DNA of 7,047 nt, taken from assembly GCA_031289165.1 (NCBI GenBank), contig JAITPZ010000106.1, positions 1 through 7,047 of the forward strand, in the 5' to 3' direction. Source of the DNA: Synergistaceae bacterium (GTDB lineage: Bacteria; Synergistota; Synergistia; Synergistales; Aminobacteriaceae). Positions 1 to 6,004 of this stretch are shown one piece after another. The position numbers and the translations under genes were made by a program. The number at the start of each line of letters is the position of its first letter. Positions within the stretch are counted from its first letter, which is position 1. The notes below the pieces were generated by a model. It made no database searches, was not told where the DNA came from, and saw only the letters and a program-made list of their open reading frames with translations.

Positions 1-1211
1 TCCATGAACAGGTAGTAAAGCCTGGCGAAAGCCGCTTTACCCGTGCTTTCGTTCCAGCCCAACACAGAGTTGAAAACCTCTCCTATAACCTCGTCCATGT
101 CTTTGCCGTTGAACTTTGCACTATTTGCCTCGTACCCGTCCCCCGGGGGATACGTTTTTTTAAAATGCTCGAACACTTTATGGACGTACAATCCCCCGGT
201 TTGTTTATGAAGCATCCGGGACAGCATCCCGCCCATTCCGTAATTTTTCCCGCTGCCGTTGTGGTTCACGAAATCGCCGTAACCGCTGTTCGCGTACGAA
301 TTGCCGGCGGCGCCGAAGACGGAGTCACCGATCATCTCGCTGTCGGGGATGGTGTAGAATACGCTGGCGGCCGCGGCCAGCGAATCGTCGAACCACCCGT
401 ATTTTATGTACTCGTCGTACTCGTTGGCGGATACGTAAGCATGGAAATACATGTAACACAGTAAATGCTGAAATTCGTGCGCCATGTAGCTGTAAACGTC
501 CCATTTTTTATTGGGGTCGGCCAGACTCGCAAAACCGTGGTTTTTACCCACGTCTATGTGAAACATATCGAGGTAGTTGATGCCGCCGTCGAGAGCGGTA
601 AAAAAATCGCCGTTCGAGAAATAGCCGTCCCAGGAAGAATCGCCGGTTTCCGAGCCGTCGCCGAGAATGTCGTACAGCAAAAGATTGACTTTGCCGTCGT
701 TGCCCAAATCGCCGATTTCATCGAGATCAGGAAGCCCTAATTTAATTATCACGCCCTCGTGCCTGGCGAACCCGGTCGTTTCGTCGGTCATCCTGACATA
801 GATGCCGTCGAATGTATCAGCCATCTCACGCGCCATTTTCGCGTCGAAGCTCTTCAGCGTGCAATTTTCATCGTGTCCCGTGCCGGTTACTTTGTGAAAA
901 TCCTCATCGTCGAGCAGCCATATATTCGTGTGGCCGCCCTGCGCGATAAGCCTGGCGTCGATCATGGCGAAGTTGGAGGGTTTGATTTGGGCGCTGAACT
1001 GGCGCGTCTCTCCCACGCTGAAACCGCCGGTTTTGGGAAGCGCGTCGCTCGTCCCTGAATGGCGCGTGTCCGCGGGGATATGCTCCGGCGGGGGCAAAAC
1101 CTCGTCGGCCCAGGACGCCGGCGAAATCAGCGCGAGAAGCGATACTGCGGTCAAAAGCAAAACAACCCACAGTTTGACGACCTTTTTGTGTTGAACGCGG
1201 TTAAAACACAT
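1..1211 (-). CDS. Secreted M30 (hyicolysin)-like zinc metallopeptidase, 3' end outside window
   Basis: The minus strand is open from an ATG at 1211 to the window edge, giving 403 residues with no stop, so the C-terminus is missing. Residues 1-35 form a signal peptide: basic start (KK at 9-10), hydrophobic core about 14-30, likely cleavage after SWA at 35. This points to an exported protein. A beta-rich N-terminal part (about 60-150) precedes a region GNDGKVNLLLYDILGDG (about 170-190), typical of M30 peptidases. The zinc motif HEFQH is at 245-249, with E246 as expected catalytic base. M30 relatives usually carry W-x-N/D-E as the next landmark. Here it reads W273-F-D-D-S, so Asp276 replaces the expected Glu ligand. 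The start is supported by a GGAGGGAGG ribosome site 11 nt upstream. The gene is about 52-55% GC in sampled lines, lower than the neighbouring operon. Family assignment is from motif memory; the substrate is unknown. Confidence 0.72.
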   Translation of the reverse strand, partial: MCFNRVQHKKVVKLWVVLLLTAVSLLALISPASWADEVLPPPEHIPADTRHSGTSDALPKTGGFSVGETRQFSAQIKPSNFAMIDARLIAQGGHTNIWLLDDEDFHKVTGTGHDENCTLKSFDAKMAREMADTFDGIYVRMTDETTGFARHEGVIIKLGLPDLDEIGDLGNDGKVNLLLYDILGDGSETGDSSWDGYFSNGDFFTALDGGINYLDMFHIDVGKNHGFASLADPNKKWDVYSYMAHEFQHLLCYMYFHAYVSANEYDEYIKYGWFDDSLAAAASVFYTIPDSEMIGDSVFGAAGNSYANSGYGDFVNHNGSGKNYGMGGMLSRMLHKQTGGLYVHKVFEHFKKTYPPGDGYEANSAKFNGKDMDEVIGEVFNSVLGWNESTGKAAFARLYYLFM

Positions 1212-1222
1212 TTTTTGCAGAT

Positions 1223-1231
1223 CCTCCCTCC
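1223..1231 (-). promoter_or_regulatory. Ribosome binding site of the M30-like peptidase
   Basis: The minus strand reads GGAGGGAGG, followed by an 11-nt A-rich spacer and ATG at 1211. This is a strong Shine-Dalgarno match. It fixes the start just before the KK-plus-hydrophobic signal peptide. Confidence 0.65.
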
Positions 1232-1236
1232 ACGGC

Positions 1237-1254
1237 TCGCGAAAATCGCGAAAA
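1237..1254. repeat. Two tandem copies of TCGCGAAAA in the peptidase leader
   Basis: Positions 1237-1245 and 1246-1254 are identical 9-mers on the plus strand, each containing the 6-bp palindrome TCGCGA. They lie 26-43 nt upstream of the peptidase start codon, inside the likely untranslated leader. They could be a small operator, or chance. No other copies were noticed. Confidence 0.3.
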
Positions 1255-1362
1255 CCTATCTTAAAATTCGGCAGTGGGTCGAATGTGTTGATGAATGCCT
1301 GTAAATCGTTATAAATAAAGGGCTGAAAATAAACGATACTTCGAACGGGCACAAATGGCAGC

Positions 1363-1393
1363 AGTATATCCACATATTCGTGACACTACCCAA
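1363..1393 (-). promoter_or_regulatory. Candidate sigma70-type promoter for the M30-like peptidase
   Basis: On the minus strand TTGGGT (1393-1388) is followed after 19 nt by TATACT (1368-1363). The -10 element matches consensus at 5 of 6 positions, the -35 at only 3 of 6, and the spacing is long. Transcription would begin near 1356, leaving a leader of about 145 nt. An alternative -10, TATAAC at 1313-1308, also scores 5 of 6 but has no recognisable -35. The region is AT-rich (35-38% GC in sampled lines), as expected for a promoter. The exact element is uncertain. Confidence 0.28.
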
Positions 1394-1404
1394 AATTCAA
1401 CGCG

Positions 1405-1421
1405 TGTGACAATATATCACA
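1405..1421. promoter_or_regulatory. TGTGA-N7-TCACA dyad, possible activator site
   Basis: Two perfect 5-bp arms, TGTGA (1405-1409) and TCACA (1417-1421), flank a 7-nt AT-rich centre. The arms are those of CRP/FNR-superfamily operators, but classical CRP sites have 6 nt between them. The dyad centre is about 57 bp upstream of the proposed peptidase start site, a position where such activators often bind. This is suggestive only. Confidence 0.3.
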
Positions 1422-1431
1422 ATCAGAAAGG

Positions 1432-1457
1432 GCGAATGTTTCACGTGAAACATTCGC
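1432..1457. other. parS: parS centromere-like site (ParB binding), 16-bp core at 1437-1452
   Basis: Positions 1437-1452 read TGTTTCACGTGAAACA, an exact match to the widely conserved bacterial chromosomal parS consensus. The palindrome extends five more perfect base pairs on each side (1432-1457, 26 bp, no loop). In known systems the CTP-dependent clamp protein ParB loads at parS, spreads on DNA, and works with ParA and SMC to segregate the origin region. Chromosomal parS sites mostly lie near oriC, so this locus may be origin-proximal. The site sits in an intergenic gap, between the end of the oxidoreductase operon and the peptidase promoter region. parA and parB are not in the window. A 16-bp perfect match is very unlikely by chance in 7 kb. 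Confidence 0.92.
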
Positions 1458-1505
1458 TCCAAAAAACCTCTTCGCCTCAAAACGCTCCCGGTGGCCGCCG
1501 TTCGG

Positions 1506-1901
1506 TTACCTCCTGGCCACCTCGCGCGTTACGACGATCTCCGTGTTCGTGCCGGCCGGGTTCTTTATGACCACCTGGCCGATGGACAGGGGGGCGTCGA
1601 GGGTCCGCGCCCGAATTTCCCTCATCACGTCCGCCACCCTTTCGAGCGGGATCGGGGCGGCGGTGCGCACGCTGGCCAGAAGGAAGTCGCCGTCGCGCAC
1701 GGGGATGCTGGTGGCTATGGTGCGCATGGGCGTTTCGAGCTCCTGACGCACCCAGTCCCTGCCCCTCTCGCAGCGATTCCCCGCGAGAGAAAGCAGCTTC
1801 GCGCCTCCCTCGGTCGTGTACTCCGCCTCGATGAAGCAGCCGTTGGGGCAGACGACGCAGACGAACTCCCCTTTTATGCTTTCGATCGTCTTTTCGGTCA
1901 T
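1506..1901 (-). CDS. DUF1667 (COG3862) small cysteine-motif protein, redox partner of the upstream flavoproteins
   Basis: A 131-residue cytosolic protein with no signal peptide or membrane segment. It carries C15-x2-C18-x3-C22 and C44 (as GNRCERG), a four-cysteine pattern expected to bind an iron-sulfur cluster or zinc. The C-terminal half contains the conserved-looking stretches PMRTIATSIPV, RTAAPIPLE and VVIKNPAGT. Family knowledge: DUF1667 proteins are commonly encoded beside GlpA-like and NADH-oxidase-like flavoproteins, as here; their biochemical role is not established. The ATG (1901) overlaps the preceding stop as ATGA, and GGAGGT sits 9 nt upstream inside the preceding gene, so translation is probably coupled. 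It is the last gene of the operon. The stop codon region reads AGGAGGTAA, which resembles a ribosome site but has no credible gene after it. A role in electron transfer or complex assembly is inferred from context. Confidence 0.88.
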   Translation of the reverse strand: MTEKTIESIKGEFVCVVCPNGCFIEAEYTTEGGAKLLSLAGNRCERGRDWVRQELETPMRTIATSIPVRDGDFLLASVRTAAPIPLERVADVMREIRARTLDAPLSIGQVVIKNPAGTNTEIVVTREVARR

Positions 1902-3190
1902 GACGCGCTCACCTCCAGAGTCTTTCCGCTCCGTTTCATTTCCTCGAACTGCGACAAATCCAAACTTGCCCAGACCATCTCGGCCGGGTGCAGGCGCGGG
2001 TGCTTTTCCTCCTTCAGGACCACGCCGTCATCCGTCGTGAGGCGCACGACCCCGTCCCGGCGGGGCTCCGTCACGCGAAAGGCCAGGGTGATCTTCTCCG
2101 GGCCCGAGATGACCTTCGGAACCGAAACGTGGTCCGGCATCACGTAGCGCACGCCCGCCCCCGGCCGGACCGCGACCGGCGCGTCGGCCTTCGGAAGCGC
2201 GCCGGACACGTACGCCGCGGCGGCTCGCCCGGCGCGTTCGGCCTCCTCGGAGACCCGGTCCACCAGGTCGTGAACGTGAAGGGCGTTGCCGCAGGAGAAG
2301 ATGCCCGGCACATCCGTCATGCAGTCCGCGTCGACCAGCGCCCCGCCCGTTATGGGGCTGAGAGAGATCCCCGCCTCGCGCGCCAGCTCGTTTTCCGGGA
2401 TAAGGCCCACGGAAAGCAGCAGCGTGTCGCAGGGGACGAAGCGCTCCGTGCCCTCCACCGGGCGCCGCTGCTCGTCGACCTGCGCCACCCTGACGCCCTC
2501 CAGGCGTCCCATGCCCACGATATCCACGACCGTCGTGCTCAGGAACAGCGGGATCCCGTAGTCCACGAGGCACTGGCGAATGTTGCGCGGCAGACCGCTG
2601 GACCAGGGGAGCAGCTCGAAAACGGCCTCCACTTTGGCCCCCTCCAGCGTCATGCGGCGCGCCATGATGAGCCCGATGTCGCCGGAACCCAGAATGCAGA
2701 TGCGGCTGCCGGGCATGATATTCTCCATGTTGACGAAGTTCTGCGCCGCGCCCGCCGTGTAGACGCCGCTCGGGCGGTGGCCGGGGATGGAAAGCGCCCC
2801 GCGCGTCCGCTCCCGGCAGCCCATAGCCAGAATGACGGCCCTGGCCCGGATTTCCTGCAGCTCGCCCAGCCGCGAGACCAGCAGCCTCCGGTCGCGCGAC
2901 AGGCCCAGAACGATCGTGTTCTGCATGACGGGCACGTCCAGCTCCCTCAGACGGGAGATGAAGCGCCCGGCGTACTCCGGCCCCGACAATGCCTCGCCGA
3001 AGCGGTGCAGGCCGAAACCGTCGTGAATGCACTGGTTCAGAATCCCGCCCAGAATGCGGTCGCGCTCGATCAGCAGCACGTCGCCGCCCGCCTCCCGGGC
3101 CGCGATCGCGGCGGCCAGACCGGCCGGTCCTCCGCCGATCACGACGAGATCACGCTCGATAACCCTGTTGCTTCCGGTTGCGGCGCTCAT
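1898..3190 (-). CDS. FAD/NAD(P)-dependent oxidoreductase (pyridine nucleotide-disulphide family), electron-transfer partner of GlpA-like dehydrogenase
   Basis: A 430-residue soluble flavoprotein. The N-terminal FAD dinucleotide fold shows G19-G-G-P-A-G24 and an acidic residue ending the second strand (LLIER, 39-43), then GGILNQC at 48-54. The mid-protein motif MGCRERTRGA (123-132) is typical of this subfamily. A second dinucleotide site, G168-S-G170-D-I-G173, should bind NAD(P)H. The FAD-closing region VPGIFSCGNALHVHDLVD is at 294-311. Residues 340-430 form a C-terminal extension of unclear role. The start is ATG at 3190, overlapping the previous stop as ATGA, with a GGAAGGGGG stretch upstream. 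The reading frame stays open for about 1.25 kb further upstream, but that part is the out-of-phase shadow of the neighbouring gene. Inferred role: accept electrons from the GlpA-like dehydrogenase and pass them to NAD(P)+ or another acceptor, or the reverse. Direction and acceptor are unknown. Confidence 0.9.
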   Translation of the reverse strand: MSAATGSNRVIERDLVVIGGGPAGLAAAIAAREAGGDVLLIERDRILGGILNQCIHDGFGLHRFGEALSGPEYAGRFISRLRELDVPVMQNTIVLGLSRDRRLLVSRLGELQEIRARAVILAMGCRERTRGALSIPGHRPSGVYTAGAAQNFVNMENIMPGSRICILGSGDIGLIMARRMTLEGAKVEAVFELLPWSSGLPRNIRQCLVDYGIPLFLSTTVVDIVGMGRLEGVRVAQVDEQRRPVEGTERFVPCDTLLLSVGLIPENELAREAGISLSPITGGALVDADCMTDVPGIFSCGNALHVHDLVDRVSEEAERAGRAAAAYVSGALPKADAPVAVRPGAGVRYVMPDHVSVPKVISGPEKITLAFRVTEPRRDGVVRLTTDDGVVLKEEKHPRLHPAEMVWASLDLSQFEEMKRSGKTLEVSAS

Positions 3191-4698
3191 CGACCGTCGC
3201 CCCCTTCCCTGACGTGTCCGCTGAACATCGGAGCCCCGCCCCGTATGAAAAAGTCCTTCGGGTCGAAGCCGTACTCGTCGCGCAGCATACGAACGATGCG
3301 GGGCATGCAGAATCCCCCCTGGCAGCGTCCCATCTGCGCCCGGGCGCGATACTTGATGCTCGCCATCGTGCGCGCCCCCAGCGGGTTCTCTATAGCCTGA
3401 CGGATTTCCCTCTTCGTGATCCGCTCGCAGCGGCAGATGACCTCGCCGTACTCGGGCTCGGTCCGGATCAGGTCCATGCGCTGCTCCAGAGGCAGCTCGG
3501 CGAAGGTTCCGATGAATCCCGGACGCTCGGGCGCGAAATCGTCCCGCTCTGCCAGCGGAATGTGCTTCGCGACCATATCCCGGACCATCCCGGCGATGGC
3601 GGGGGAGCTGGTGAGTCCGGGGCTCTCGATTCCCAGAAGGTGAATGAAGCCGGGGACGGAGGTTTCCTCTATCGTGAAGTCGGCGTTGCCTCCCTTTTCG
3701 GGCGGGGTCTGCTTGGGGCGGTTGCCGGAGAAGCTGCGGATGAAGTCGGACGCCGCAAGGTCGGGGAGCAGATGCAGGCCCTCCCGCCGCAGGTCGGCCA
3801 TCACGGCGGACGTGGCGCGGTAGTCCTCGCGGTCCTCCTCCGGAATGTAGGTCGCGCTGGGTCCGATCAGAATGTTGCCGTCCACGGTGGGCGTCAGGTG
3901 AATGCCCAGCCCCGGGTCGTTCGGCCCCGGAACGGGGTAGATCAGGGTCTTCAGCGTCCCGTCGAGGCGCCTGTCCAGAACGTAGTACTCGCCCCGGCAG
4001 GACCAGATTTTGACGTCCGTGATGCCGAGCATGGCGCTGACCTCGTCGCAGTGGAGCCCCGCGGCGTTGATCAGCAGGCGGGAGGTGTAAACCCTGCCGT
4101 CCGAGCCCCTGACGCCGAACGTCCTTTTGCCCTCGCCGCGCTCCACGCCCACGACCTCGCAGTTCAGGTGGAAATCGACCCCGTTGGCCTGGGCGTTCTC
4201 GGCCAGCGCGATCGTCAGCCCGAAGGAGGAAATGATGGCGGACGTCGGGGTCCATAGCCCCAGAATGCCCTCTATGCCCGGCTGTATGGTCCGCATCTTC
4301 GCGTTGTCCATCAGCTCCATGCCCGGAACGCCGTTGGCCTCGCCCTGCGACCTTTGCTTGTGAAGTCCGGGGAGATCCTCCTCCGTCAGCGCGACGGTCA
4401 GCTTGCCGATCCGCTTTATGGGCACCTTCAGGTCCGCGCACAGCCGGTCCATCATCGCGTTGCCCTTCACGTTCAGCGCCCCCCGCAGACTGCCGGGCGC
4501 GTAGTTGATGCCGGAGTGCAGGACGGCGCTGTTGCGGCTGCTCGTGCCGAAGCTCACGTCCGGCTCCTTCTCCAGCACCCCAACGCGAAACGCTTCGCCT
4601 TCCCTTTTCCTGTGTCGGGCCAGCTCGCGGGCTATGGCGCAGCCGACGACCCCGGCCCCGACAATCAGAACGTCGTAGTTTAAATCAGCATTAGTCAA
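3187..4698 (-). CDS. GlpA/LhgO-like FAD-dependent dehydrogenase with C-terminal BFD-type [2Fe-2S] domain
   Basis: A 503-residue protein. Residues 8-370 form a DAO-type FAD oxidoreductase: G14-A-G16-V-V-G19 with E43 (VLEKE), then SSRNSAVLHSGINYAPGSLR (53-72). The latter closely recalls the L-2-hydroxyglutarate oxidase/GlpA branch (COG0579). Later motifs are NAAGLHCDEV (211-220) and GIHLTPTVDGNILIGP (265-280). The C-terminal domain holds C422-x-C424 and C459-x4-C464, the classic BFD-like [2Fe-2S] spacing. Such two-domain enzymes oxidise a 2-hydroxyacid or glycerol 3-phosphate and hand electrons to partner subunits. Databases often name them glycerol-3-phosphate dehydrogenase, but the larA neighbour favours a 2-hydroxyacid. 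The start is a rare TTG (4698-4696): it is the only in-frame start well placed after AAAAGGAGAG, and the next in-frame Met is residue 82, after the FAD motif. It starts 16 nt after the larA stop and overlaps the next gene by 4 nt (ATGA). Substrate is inferred. Confidence 0.9.
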   Translation of the reverse strand: MTNADLNYDVLIVGAGVVGCAIARELARHRKREGEAFRVGVLEKEPDVSFGTSSRNSAVLHSGINYAPGSLRGALNVKGNAMMDRLCADLKVPIKRIGKLTVALTEEDLPGLHKQRSQGEANGVPGMELMDNAKMRTIQPGIEGILGLWTPTSAIISSFGLTIALAENAQANGVDFHLNCEVVGVERGEGKRTFGVRGSDGRVYTSRLLINAAGLHCDEVSAMLGITDVKIWSCRGEYYVLDRRLDGTLKTLIYPVPGPNDPGLGIHLTPTVDGNILIGPSATYIPEEDREDYRATSAVMADLRREGLHLLPDLAASDFIRSFSGNRPKQTPPEKGGNADFTIEETSVPGFIHLLGIESPGLTSSPAIAGMVRDMVAKHIPLAERDDFAPERPGFIGTFAELPLEQRMDLIRTEPEYGEVICRCERITKREIRQAIENPLGARTMASIKYRARAQMGRCQGGFCMPRIVRMLRDEYGFDPKDFFIRGGAPMFSGHVREGGDGR

Positions 4699-4705
4699 CA
4701 GTTTT

Positions 4706-4715
4706 CTCTCCTTTT
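4706..4715 (-). promoter_or_regulatory. Ribosome binding site that decides a TTG start
   Basis: The minus strand reads AAAAGGAGAG, about 7 nt before TTG at 4698-4696, and touches the larA stop codon (TGA at 4717-4715). No in-frame ATG or GTG is usefully placed before the FAD-binding motif, so this site supports TTG initiation for the GlpA-like dehydrogenase. Confidence 0.65.
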
Positions 4716-5986
4716 CAGGACGCTTTTGGATTGGGAAGGACGATGCCTCCCTGAGGGATGACCCACGCCGTGAAGTCGTCTCCGAAACGCTTTTGCAGCA
4801 TCGGCGTCACGGCGTTCGCGTCCGTGAATTTTTCGCAGAACATCAGGCGGCTTTCCCGCTCGTCCATCGCGGAATAAAGGTACATGTCGAAGTCGCGGGC
4901 GTGGGTCGCCATGTAGTAGAGCTTGTGCGCGCCGAAGCGAAACTCCGCCTCGAACTCGCGCATCACGCGTTCGACCGGCCAGCCGCGCTCCGCCCACTCC
5001 GCGAATGTTTTGTGCCCGTAACCCTCCTCCAGCTCGGAGAAGAAAAACATCGCGCCCCCGGCGCGCACGGCGCGGGAGGCCATGTAGATCGCCTTGTGGG
5101 CCTGGTACATGTTGATGTCCTTCGGGTATCCCCCGGCCGAGACGATGACCGCGTCCGCCGGCCGGTCGATGGAGATGAAGTTCATCTCCCGAAACGTCTT
5201 TACCCCCTCCAGCCACGCGTCGCGGAAGTGCCCTCCGACGACGCGGACGACGTTCTTGTGGCTGTCGGAGACGAGGTTCACGATGAAGTGAAGCGGACAG
5301 AACTTCTCGACCGCCTCGTCCGTTTCCGCGTAGACGCGGTTGCCCTCCAGAAGCCCTATTCCCACCCCGGGCGCGGTCATCATGCTGTGGTTCCTCATGA
5401 CCGTCTCGCGCCCCGCGACGCCGGGGAATACGCTCTTGCGGCCCCCGGCGAACCCGGCGTAGTAGTGCAGCAGCACCTCGCCCACGGCGAGGCGCAGGTC
5501 CGCCCGCGCGACGGTTTTGTTGATCAGAAGTTTGTTGCCCGTTGAGAGCGTGCCCATATCCACGAGGTCGGGCGCGTCGCAGATGTGGTTTTCGACCCTG
5601 TAAGCGCCCGTGATCTCCTTTCCGAGGAGCCCGTCGATCTCCGGGCCCGTCATGGCGCGATGCGTTCCGTTCGCCACAACGATCGTGATCGCGTCGCGCG
5701 GCGTGCCCAGCCGCTCCAGCTCGGCCAGCATCGGGGGCAGAACCCTGTCCGACGGCGTGGAGCGCGTCATGTCGTTGACGATGATCGCCACGCTTTGGGG
5801 ACGCTTCTCCCGAACCAGCGCCTCCAGAGAGGGTCCGGCGGTCGGGGTCTGAAGGACGCCCCTCACCGCCGCCCCCAGGTCCTCGATCGGCGCCGCTCCG
5901 GAGGAGGGCTCCAGCACCCCCAGCAGGTTGCGGTCGGGGATCGAAAGCTCCATTTCTTTTCTTCCATATTTGAGTACGATATTCAT
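4715..5986 (-). CDS. larA: LarA-family nickel-pincer-dependent 2-hydroxyacid racemase/epimerase
   Basis: A 423-residue cytosolic protein, essentially the length of Lactobacillus plantarum LarA. Known LarA enzymes racemise lactate, or in other subgroups different 2-hydroxyacids, using a nickel-pincer nucleotide bound through a lysine. Every hallmark residue is present at nearly the same number: D72 and R75 (NDMTRSTP), H109 (NGTHRAMTG), H174 (LLHYYAG), K184 (GGRKSVFPG, the cofactor-anchoring lysine), H200 (MRNHSMM), and Q295/K298 (YQAHK). The enzyme therefore looks catalytically competent. Cofactor synthesis needs LarB, LarC and LarE, none of which is in the window. It lies 18 nt after the TRAP permease stop and 16 nt before the FAD dehydrogenase, so it is part of the operon. 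The ATG is preceded by AAAAGG and a triple AGGTC repeat. LarA homologues have varied substrates, so lactate is only one option; the dehydrogenase context suggests the product is oxidised next. Confidence 0.92.
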   Translation of the reverse strand: MNIVLKYGRKEMELSIPDRNLLGVLEPSSGAAPIEDLGAAVRGVLQTPTAGPSLEALVREKRPQSVAIIVNDMTRSTPSDRVLPPMLAELERLGTPRDAITIVVANGTHRAMTGPEIDGLLGKEITGAYRVENHICDAPDLVDMGTLSTGNKLLINKTVARADLRLAVGEVLLHYYAGFAGGRKSVFPGVAGRETVMRNHSMMTAPGVGIGLLEGNRVYAETDEAVEKFCPLHFIVNLVSDSHKNVVRVVGGHFRDAWLEGVKTFREMNFISIDRPADAVIVSAGGYPKDINMYQAHKAIYMASRAVRAGGAMFFFSELEEGYGHKTFAEWAERGWPVERVMREFEAEFRFGAHKLYYMATHARDFDMYLYSAMDERESRLMFCEKFTDANAVTPMLQKRFGDDFTAWVIPQGGIVLPNPKAS

Positions 5987-6001
5987 GACCTGACCTGACC
6001 T
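5987..6001. repeat. Three tandem GACCT units at the larA ribosome binding site
   Basis: On the coding (minus) strand the 15 nt directly before the larA ATG are AGGTCAGGTCAGGTC, three perfect copies of a pentanucleotide, each with an AGG core. Two of the copies are placed where a Shine-Dalgarno sequence would act, and the upstream AAAAGG adds another. Repeat slippage would change the spacing in 5-nt steps. Confidence 0.7.
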
Positions 6002-6004
6002 TTT

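Noticed and set aside
558..565. GTGAAACA, a parS half-site inside the peptidase gene
   Set aside because: The other half does not match and the 8-mer is expected by chance; it is explained by codons.
1432..1457. Reading the 26-bp palindrome as a transcription terminator
   Set aside because: It has no loop and no T-run following on the minus strand, and its core matches parS exactly.
1490..1521. A 7-bp inverted repeat (GGTGGCC / GGCCACC) spanning the DUF1667 stop codon as a rho-independent terminator
   Set aside because: The loop is 18 nt, the stem overlaps coding sequence and no T-run follows directly; operon termination remains unassigned.
1355..1570. A 71-codon plus-strand open frame across the intergenic gap
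   Set aside because: It has no good ribosome site, overlaps the end of the DUF1667 gene, and contains MFHVKH, which is simply the translation of the parS palindrome. The minus strand gives the same peptide from ATG at 1437-side of the palindrome.
1988..3400. A 470-codon plus-strand open frame
   Set aside because: It lies antisense to the second flavoprotein, shows no recognisable motifs and has the Arg/Ala/His-rich make-up expected of antisense frames in GC-rich genes.
3178..4257. A 359-codon plus-strand open frame, and a similar 250-codon one at 4793-5545
   Set aside because: Both are antisense to well-supported genes (dehydrogenase and larA) with intact catalytic motifs, and neither shows a family signature.
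1898..4441. An 847-codon minus-strand open frame that looks like a fusion with a long N-terminal extension on the second flavoprotein
   Set aside because: Its first ~417 residues are a low-complexity Arg/Gly/Ala-rich out-of-phase reading of the GlpA-like dehydrogenase gene. The real protein begins at ATG 3190, just before its GGGPAG motif.
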